Assembly (NCBI RefSeq): GCF_009604455.1
Contig: NZ_WEGL01000004.1
Location: 62,001 to 126,000 of the forward strand
Length of the DNA: 64,000 nt
Reading direction: 5' to 3'
From: Streptomyces sp. RB17
GTDB taxonomy: Bacteria > Actinomycetota > Actinomycetes > Streptomycetales > Streptomycetaceae
Shown: positions 60,136-64,000 of the stretch, piece by piece
How the letters are laid out: each line of letters begins with the position of its first letter
Numbering within the stretch: the first letter of the stretch is position 1
Notes under the pieces: model-generated
What the model saw: only the letters and a program-made list of their open reading frames with translations
Told to the model about the DNA's origin: nothing
Databases searched by the model: none
Program-made: the position numbers and the translations under genes

Positions 60136-60672
60136 GTGTACTTCGCCGCACTGCTCGCGCGCACCGAAGACGGGTGGGAAGCGAGCGACACAGAGCTCGA
60201 CGATGTGGAGACCCTGTCGGATCTTGCCGACCTGGCCCGGGAAGCCTCTCCCGAGGAGGACACGGTGCTCGTGCTGATCGAGCAGGAGGACGCGTGGTTC
60301 GGCGTCGTCCGCGTGGACGGTGAGGACGACCCGCGGATCTACGTCTCGGACGCGGCCGCCGCGCAGCGCAGCGCGTACGGCGAGCTGCTGCTCACCGACG
60401 AGTTGCTCGGCCGGGAGCCGGGCTCGGACGACGGACCCGACCTGGACTCCCTCGACCTCGACGGCACGGAGGACGGCGAGTCCGAGTCCGACGAGGACGA
60501 CGAGGACGGCACCGCCGCCGACGCCGTTCCGCACAGCCCGGTGGGCGACAGCCAGATCCTCGACGACCTGGGCATCAGCGAGAAGGAGCTGCGCTCGCTG
60601 GACGCCGAGGACGCGCTGGGCACGATCGCCGAGGCCCTGGGCGCCTCGGAGGTCCTGGAGACCGTCCGCTGA
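60136..60672 (+). CDS. tRNA adenosine deaminase-associated protein
   Basis: A 178-residue acidic protein (YFAALLARTEDGWEASDTEL at the start, a DDEDDE-rich middle, DSQILDDLGISEKELRSLDA at the end) of the actinobacterial family always found beside tadA. Its role is not known; the pairing suggests help for the deaminase. GTG at 60136 follows GGGAG. The stop lies 57 bases before the ATG assumed for tadA. Confidence 0.85.
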   Translation: MYFAALLARTEDGWEASDTELDDVETLSDLADLAREASPEEDTVLVLIEQEDAWFGVVRVDGEDDPRIYVSDAAAAQRSAYGELLLTDELLGREPGSDDGPDLDSLDLDGTEDGESESDEDDEDGTAADAVPHSPVGDSQILDDLGISEKELRSLDAEDALGTIAEALGASEVLETVR

Positions 60673-60728
60673 CGACCGAGAAGCCGTCCGCCGCACCGGA
60701 CCCGGTACGCGACCGCTGGCGGGCCGCG

Positions 60729-61160
60729 ATGCGACTCGCCCTGGCCGAGGCCGAACGGGCCGTCCGGGGCGGGGACGTCCCCGTCGGCGCCGTCGTGCTG
60801 TCCCGGGACGGAACGACGGTGCTCGCCACCGGGCACAACGAACGCGAGGCCACCGGTGATCCCACGGCCCACGCGGAGGTCCTCGCCGTCCGGCGGGCCG
60901 CCGCCCTGCTCGGGGAGTGGCGGCTGACCGGCTGCACGCTCGTGGTCACCCTGGAACCGTGCACGATGTGCGCGGGCGCGATCGTCCAGTCCCGCCTCGA
61001 CCGGGTCGTCTACGGCGCCCGGGACGAGAAGGCCGGCGCGGCGGGGTCGCTGTGGGACGTGATCCGCGACCGTCGGCTCAATCACCGTCCGGAGGTCGTC
61101 GAGGGCGTCCTCGCGGCGGACTGCTCCCGGCTCCTCACCGACTTCTTCCGGGACCGGTGA
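60729..61160 (+). CDS. tadA: tRNA-specific adenosine deaminase
   Basis: A deaminase of at least 143 residues that converts the wobble adenosine of tRNA-Arg to inosine. Zinc site complete: HAE (in TAHAEVLAV, proton-shuttling Glu) and PCTMC (in LEPCTMCAGAIV). ATG at 60729 is used, but an in-frame CTG overlapping the previous stop (60669) would add 20 residues that look like a normal N-terminus (MTTEKPSAAPDPVRDRWRAA), so the real start may be there. Confidence 0.93.
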   Translation: MRLALAEAERAVRGGDVPVGAVVLSRDGTTVLATGHNEREATGDPTAHAEVLAVRRAAALLGEWRLTGCTLVVTLEPCTMCAGAIVQSRLDRVVYGARDEKAGAAGSLWDVIRDRRLNHRPEVVEGVLAADCSRLLTDFFRDR

Positions 61161-61241
61161 CGGGTCCACTGCCGGGACCGGTGCCGGGACCGGTGAATAC
61201 CGATTTCGGAGCACGCCCCCCTGTGCTGTAAGGTCTCCCTC

Positions 61242-61326
61242 GGTAGCGTGTCCGAGCGGCCGAAGGAGCTCGCCTCGAAAGCGAGTGTGGCGCAAGTCAC
61301 CGAGGGTTCAAATCCCTCCGCTACCG
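61242..61326 (+). tRNA. tRNA-Ser (CGA anticodon)
   Basis: An 85-base class II tRNA with acceptor GGTAGCG/CGCTACC, anticodon stem CTCGC/GCGAG around CGA and a variable arm. A TAAGGT-like -10 lies 12 bases or so upstream. Confidence 0.95.
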
Positions 61327-61332
61327 CTTGTG

Positions 61333-61362
61333 GAAGGGCCCCGTCGAGAGACGGGGCCCTTC
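61333..61362 (+). terminator. Terminator of tRNA-Ser(CGA)
   Basis: A 13-bp stem (GAAGGGCCCCGTC and complement) with GAGA loop, seven bases after the tRNA. Confidence 0.85.
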
Positions 61363-61498
61363 GTGCATCCTGGGGACCGGACGCGCGGACCCGGCAAAAG
61401 ACCTCCGGTGGCGGGCCGTTGGTCCTTGAAAAGGGCGTGAAGCTACACTCGCGCCCGGCAGCAGGGGCTCACAAGGCGCAAGCACAGGGGAGGCCGCG

Positions 61499-61678
61499 GT
61501 GGCGGTGAACGCCAAGAAGATCGCCGTATACGCACTCGTGGTCTTCGCGCTGTACGTGATCATCACGGACCCGGCCAAGGCGGCCGACTACGTCCAGATA
61601 GGCTTCGAGGGCATATCGGACGCGGCCAAGGCCATCGGCGACTTCATGACCTGGGTCGCCAACGGAGGAAAGAGCTGA
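61499..61678 (+). CDS. Small single-pass membrane protein
   Basis: A 59-residue product, MAVNAKKIAVYALVVFALYV then IITDPAKAADYVQIGFEGIS, with one membrane helix and a short soluble end. GTG at 61499 has AGGGGAGG upstream, a strong signal. It ends ten bases before the Dabb gene, probably one transcript. Too short for automatic calls in many genomes; function unknown. Confidence 0.75.
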   Translation: MAVNAKKIAVYALVVFALYVIITDPAKAADYVQIGFEGISDAAKAIGDFMTWVANGGKS

Positions 61679-61688
61679 GGTACACCCC

Positions 61689-61982
61689 ATGATCCGCCAC
61701 CTGGTCCTCTTCAGGCTCAACGAGGGCGTCGAGCGCGACGATCCGCGGGTCGTGGCGGGAGTGGAGGCCTTCAGGGCCCTCGGCGGCCGGATCGAGGAGC
61801 TGCGCTTCTGGGAGTGCGGCTGGAACATCAGCGACCGGCCGATCGCCTACGACTTCGCGATCAACTCGGCGGTCGAGGACGCCGACGCCCTCAAGCGCTA
61901 TCTGGAGCACCCGGCCCATCAGGCGGGCGTCGCGCTGTGGCGCGAGTTCGCCACGTGGGTGATCGCGGACTACGAATTCTGA
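61689..61982 (+). CDS. Dabb-family (stress-responsive A/B barrel) protein
   Basis: A 97-residue dimeric alpha/beta-barrel protein (MIRHLVLFRLNEGVERDDPR, RPIAYDFAINSAVEDADALK and YLEHPAHQAGVALWREFATW). The family includes stress proteins and small cyclases; no activity can be assigned. GAGGT lies eight bases before the ATG. Follows the small membrane protein. Confidence 0.9.
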   Translation: MIRHLVLFRLNEGVERDDPRVVAGVEAFRALGGRIEELRFWECGWNISDRPIAYDFAINSAVEDADALKRYLEHPAHQAGVALWREFATWVIADYEF

Positions 61983-61997
61983 CCACTTCCACCCGGG

Positions 61998-62023
61998 AGC
62001 CCCCTGCCGCAACGGCGGGGGGC
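61998..62023 (+). terminator. Terminator after the Dabb gene
   Basis: AGCCCCC and GCCG pair with CGGC and GGGGGCT with one bulge, followed by TTTCG. Confidence 0.7.
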
Positions 62024-62156
62024 TTTCGTGCGTCTCAGTCCCCAACTTGGTGGCGTTTGAACTCAACACGACGTTATCCGGTGCTTGCACACAGTGCACA
62101 TGTCTTGTGATGCTATGACCGCTTTTGACCGATCATTGAGCGATGAAGAGGTGGCG

Positions 62157-63005
62157 TTGACTGTGTCGGCCAGCACTGCGCCGCCCCAGGAGGAGGCGGC
62201 CACACCCGCCCCCGCCACCACTGACGAGACCCCCGAGAAACGGCGAGGCTCCGACACCCGAGCCCTCACCCAGGTCCTCTTCGCCGAACTGAAGGAACTC
62301 ACCCCGGGCACGCCGGAGCACCACCGGGTACGCGGGGCGCTGATCGAGGCGAACCTCCCGCTCGTGCGCTACGCCGCCGCCCGCTTCCGCTCCCGCAACG
62401 AGCCGATGGAGGACGTCGTCCAGGTCGGCACCATCGGCCTGATCAACGCCATCGACCGGTTCGACCCGGACCGGGGCGTGCAGTTCCCCACCTTCGCCAT
62501 GCCGACCGTGGTCGGCGAGATCAAGCGCTACTTCCGGGACAACGTCCGCACCGTCCACGTGCCGCGCCGGCTGCACGAGCTGTGGGTGCAGGTCAACAGC
62601 GCCACCGAGGACCTCACCACGCTCTACGGCCGCTCCCCGACCACCGCCGAGATCGCCGAGCGGCTCAGGATCAGCGAGGACGAGGTGCTGAGCTGCATCG
62701 AGGCGGGACGCTCGTACCACGCCACCTCGCTGGAGGCCGCGCAGGAGGGCGACGGACTGCCCGGCCTGCTGGACCGGATCGGCTACGAGGACCCCGCCCT
62801 GGACGGCGTGGAACACCGCGACCTGGTCCGCCATCTCCTCGTCCAGCTACCGGAACGCGAACAGCGAATCCTTCTCCTGCGCTACTACAGCAATCTCACC
62901 CAGTCGCAGATCAGCGCGGAACTCGGCGTCTCCCAGATGCACGTATCCCGCCTCCTCGCCCGCAGTTTCCAGCGGCTGCGCTCGGCGAATCGCATCGACG
63001 CATAG
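62157..63005 (+). CDS. sigF: SigB/SigF-family RNA polymerase sigma factor
   Basis: A group 3 sigma factor of about 282 residues. Region 2 (RYAAARFRSRNEPMEDVVQV and FDPDRGVQFPTFAMPTVVGE) and regions 3-4 (LPEREQRILLLRYYSNLTQS, ISAELGVSQMHVSRLLARSF) are intact. These factors govern stress and sporulation genes and are held by anti-sigma kinases. The symbol rests on position: in S. coelicolor the pair downstream of tadA is sigF and sigN. Start uncertain; TTG at 62157 sits five bases after GAGG, but ATG at 62115 or 62100 is possible. No anti-sigma gene adjoins. Confidence 0.85.
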   Translation: MTVSASTAPPQEEAATPAPATTDETPEKRRGSDTRALTQVLFAELKELTPGTPEHHRVRGALIEANLPLVRYAAARFRSRNEPMEDVVQVGTIGLINAIDRFDPDRGVQFPTFAMPTVVGEIKRYFRDNVRTVHVPRRLHELWVQVNSATEDLTTLYGRSPTTAEIAERLRISEDEVLSCIEAGRSYHATSLEAAQEGDGLPGLLDRIGYEDPALDGVEHRDLVRHLLVQLPEREQRILLLRYYSNLTQSQISAELGVSQMHVSRLLARSFQRLRSANRIDA

Positions 63006-63331
63006 AACGCCCGGGGCGGAGCACAGCGGGCGCACGGAAGCACGCCCGGGATCACCCCCTGCATCGCAAACCCGATCGATGCCTCACCATCGAGAGCGAA
63101 TCGCTCACCAGCACAGATGCCGACAGTTGCGCCCTTAAAGAGTGTCAGACCCCGTCTTTCCAGGGCCGATTCACTTCTCACATGTCGACATGTCACTACA
63201 GCGTGTTGCCGACATGTGACATTCTGCGGGAGACGCGTTTGCCGGGCCTTCGGCGCCGGTATTCAGGTGAAGGCTGCGTTGCTCGTCAAGACGGCGCCGC
63301 CACGACCGTCCCGCGACCCAAAGGGGGTGGC
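63006..63331. promoter_or_regulatory. Region between the sigma factor genes, with ACATGT palindromes
   Basis: 326 bases without a gene. At 63180-63193 a 14-bp perfect palindrome (ACATGTCGACATGT) is followed by a third ACATGT at 63212-63217. It lies about 115-150 bases before the next start, in the probable promoter region. Confidence 0.6.
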
Positions 63332-64000
63332 ATGTCCGCAGACCAGGGCAGCTCGAAGGTGCTGACGCCCGCGCCGAGCGAGGCAGCGCCCAAGGAGCTC
63401 GACGCACTCGACGTCCTCGACGGCATCGAGGGCGTCACGGCCCTCGACGCCGTGCCGGCCCCGACCGCTCCGGCGGCCGCCGACCTCCCGGCTCCGCCGG
63501 CCTCCGGGGACATCGACACCCGGACCCTGTCCCGCTCCCTGTTCCTGCGGCTCGCCGCGCTGGACGAGGACAGCCCCGAGCGGGCCTATGTCCGGGACAC
63601 CCTGATCGAGCTGAACCTGCCGCTGGTCCGCTACGCGGCCGCGCGCTTCCGCTCCCGCAACGAGCCGATGGAGGACATCGTCCAGGTCGGCACCATCGGC
63701 CTGATCAAGGCGATCGACCGCTTCGACTGCGAACGGGGCGTGGAGTTCCCGACTTTCGCCATGCCCACGGTGGTCGGCGAGATCAAGCGCTTCTTCCGGG
63801 ACACGTCCTGGTCGGTGCGCGTCCCGCGCCGCCTGCAGGAGCTGCGCCTGGCCCTCACCAAGGCGAGCGACGAGCTGTCCCAGAAGCTGGACCGCTCCCC
63901 GACGGTCACCGAGCTGGCGGCTGTGCTCGGCGTCTCCGAGGAGGACGTGGTCGACGGCCTCGCGGTCGGCAACGCCTACACCGCCTCCTCCCTCGACTCC
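63332..64000 (+). CDS. sigN: Second SigF-family sigma factor, cut by the window end
   Basis: 223 codons without a stop. A Pro/Ala/Asp-rich N-terminal stretch of about 60 residues precedes region 2 (PLVRYAAARFRSRNEPMEDI and VEFPTFAMPTVVGEIKRFFR), nearly identical in core to the neighbour, and part of region 3 (LTKASDELSQKLDRSPTVTE). AAGGGGG lies before the ATG. The adjacency and similarity indicate a tandem duplication of an old sigma gene. The symbol sigN is from remembered gene order. Confidence 0.85.
   Translation, partial: MSADQGSSKVLTPAPSEAAPKELDALDVLDGIEGVTALDAVPAPTAPAAADLPAPPASGDIDTRTLSRSLFLRLAALDEDSPERAYVRDTLIELNLPLVRYAAARFRSRNEPMEDIVQVGTIGLIKAIDRFDCERGVEFPTFAMPTVVGEIKRFFRDTSWSVRVPRRLQELRLALTKASDELSQKLDRSPTVTELAAVLGVSEEDVVDGLAVGNAYTASSLDS

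Overview
This window reads as a Streptomyces chromosome core. GC is very high, GTG and TTG starts are common, and it carries the developmental regulator BldC, the xenogeneic silencer paralogue LsrL, DUF3073 and DUF6274 proteins, SigB/F-type sigma factors and a split purS-purQ-purL purine pathway. Gene order (DEAD helicase, hrpA, bldC, valine dehydrogenase, purM/purF, purL/Q/S, lsrL, purC, purD, dnaX, SRP RNA, upp, tadA, two sigma factors) matches what I remember of the S. coelicolor SCO40xx region. A perfect parS-type palindrome between two tRNA genes fits a position near the origin.

Layout. 1-8041: variable left part with a micro-ORF made of 15-bp repeats, a sugar nucleotidyltransferase/NmrA-like operon headed by a small secreted peptide and divergent from a LuxR-type regulator, half of a transketolase, a methyltransferase and a GAF-PucR regulator. 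8093-18055: DEAD-box helicase, lipoprotein, zincin, membrane metallophosphoesterase, a tRNA-Glu/Asp/Phe cluster with parS, and HrpA. 18152-22789: a second tRNA-Asp with a duplicated 3' end, then bldC, vdh and DUF3073. 22857-38991: purine biosynthesis (purM, purF, purL, purQ, purS, purC, purD, all on the minus strand) interleaved with lsrL, tRNA-Gly genes around a decayed response regulator, a dimethylformamidase-like protein and a degenerate M48-like membrane protein. 39466-42230: dnaX, SRP RNA and tRNA-Ser(GGA).

42178-51365 is the clearest accessory region. The last 54 bp of tRNA-Ser(GGA) are repeated exactly at 51312-51365, so about 9.1 kb is bracketed by att-like direct repeats. It holds regulator/enzyme pairs: HxlR with a DoxX-like protein, a GlxA-type AraC regulator with a quinone-oxidoreductase-like enzyme and a NIPSNAP protein, a MOSC protein, an SDR with an MmyB-type XRE regulator, and a secreted SMP-30-like protein with a truncated second GlxA regulator. 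It also holds debris: an IS30-like transposase start, a MazF-like toxin fragment and, just outside, a possible PIN-toxin tail. No integrase is visible, so it looks like a decayed or trans-mobilised island.

51668-64000 returns to conserved content: a CopC-CopD fusion, an FG-GAP protein, a base-excision-repair-like HhH-GPD protein, an HdeD-like membrane protein, a LytR_C protein, upp, tadA with its associated protein, tRNA-Ser(CGA), a Dabb protein and two adjacent SigF-family sigma factors, the second cut by the window end. Coordinates, starts and hairpins were read by eye; no similarity search or folding calculation was run.
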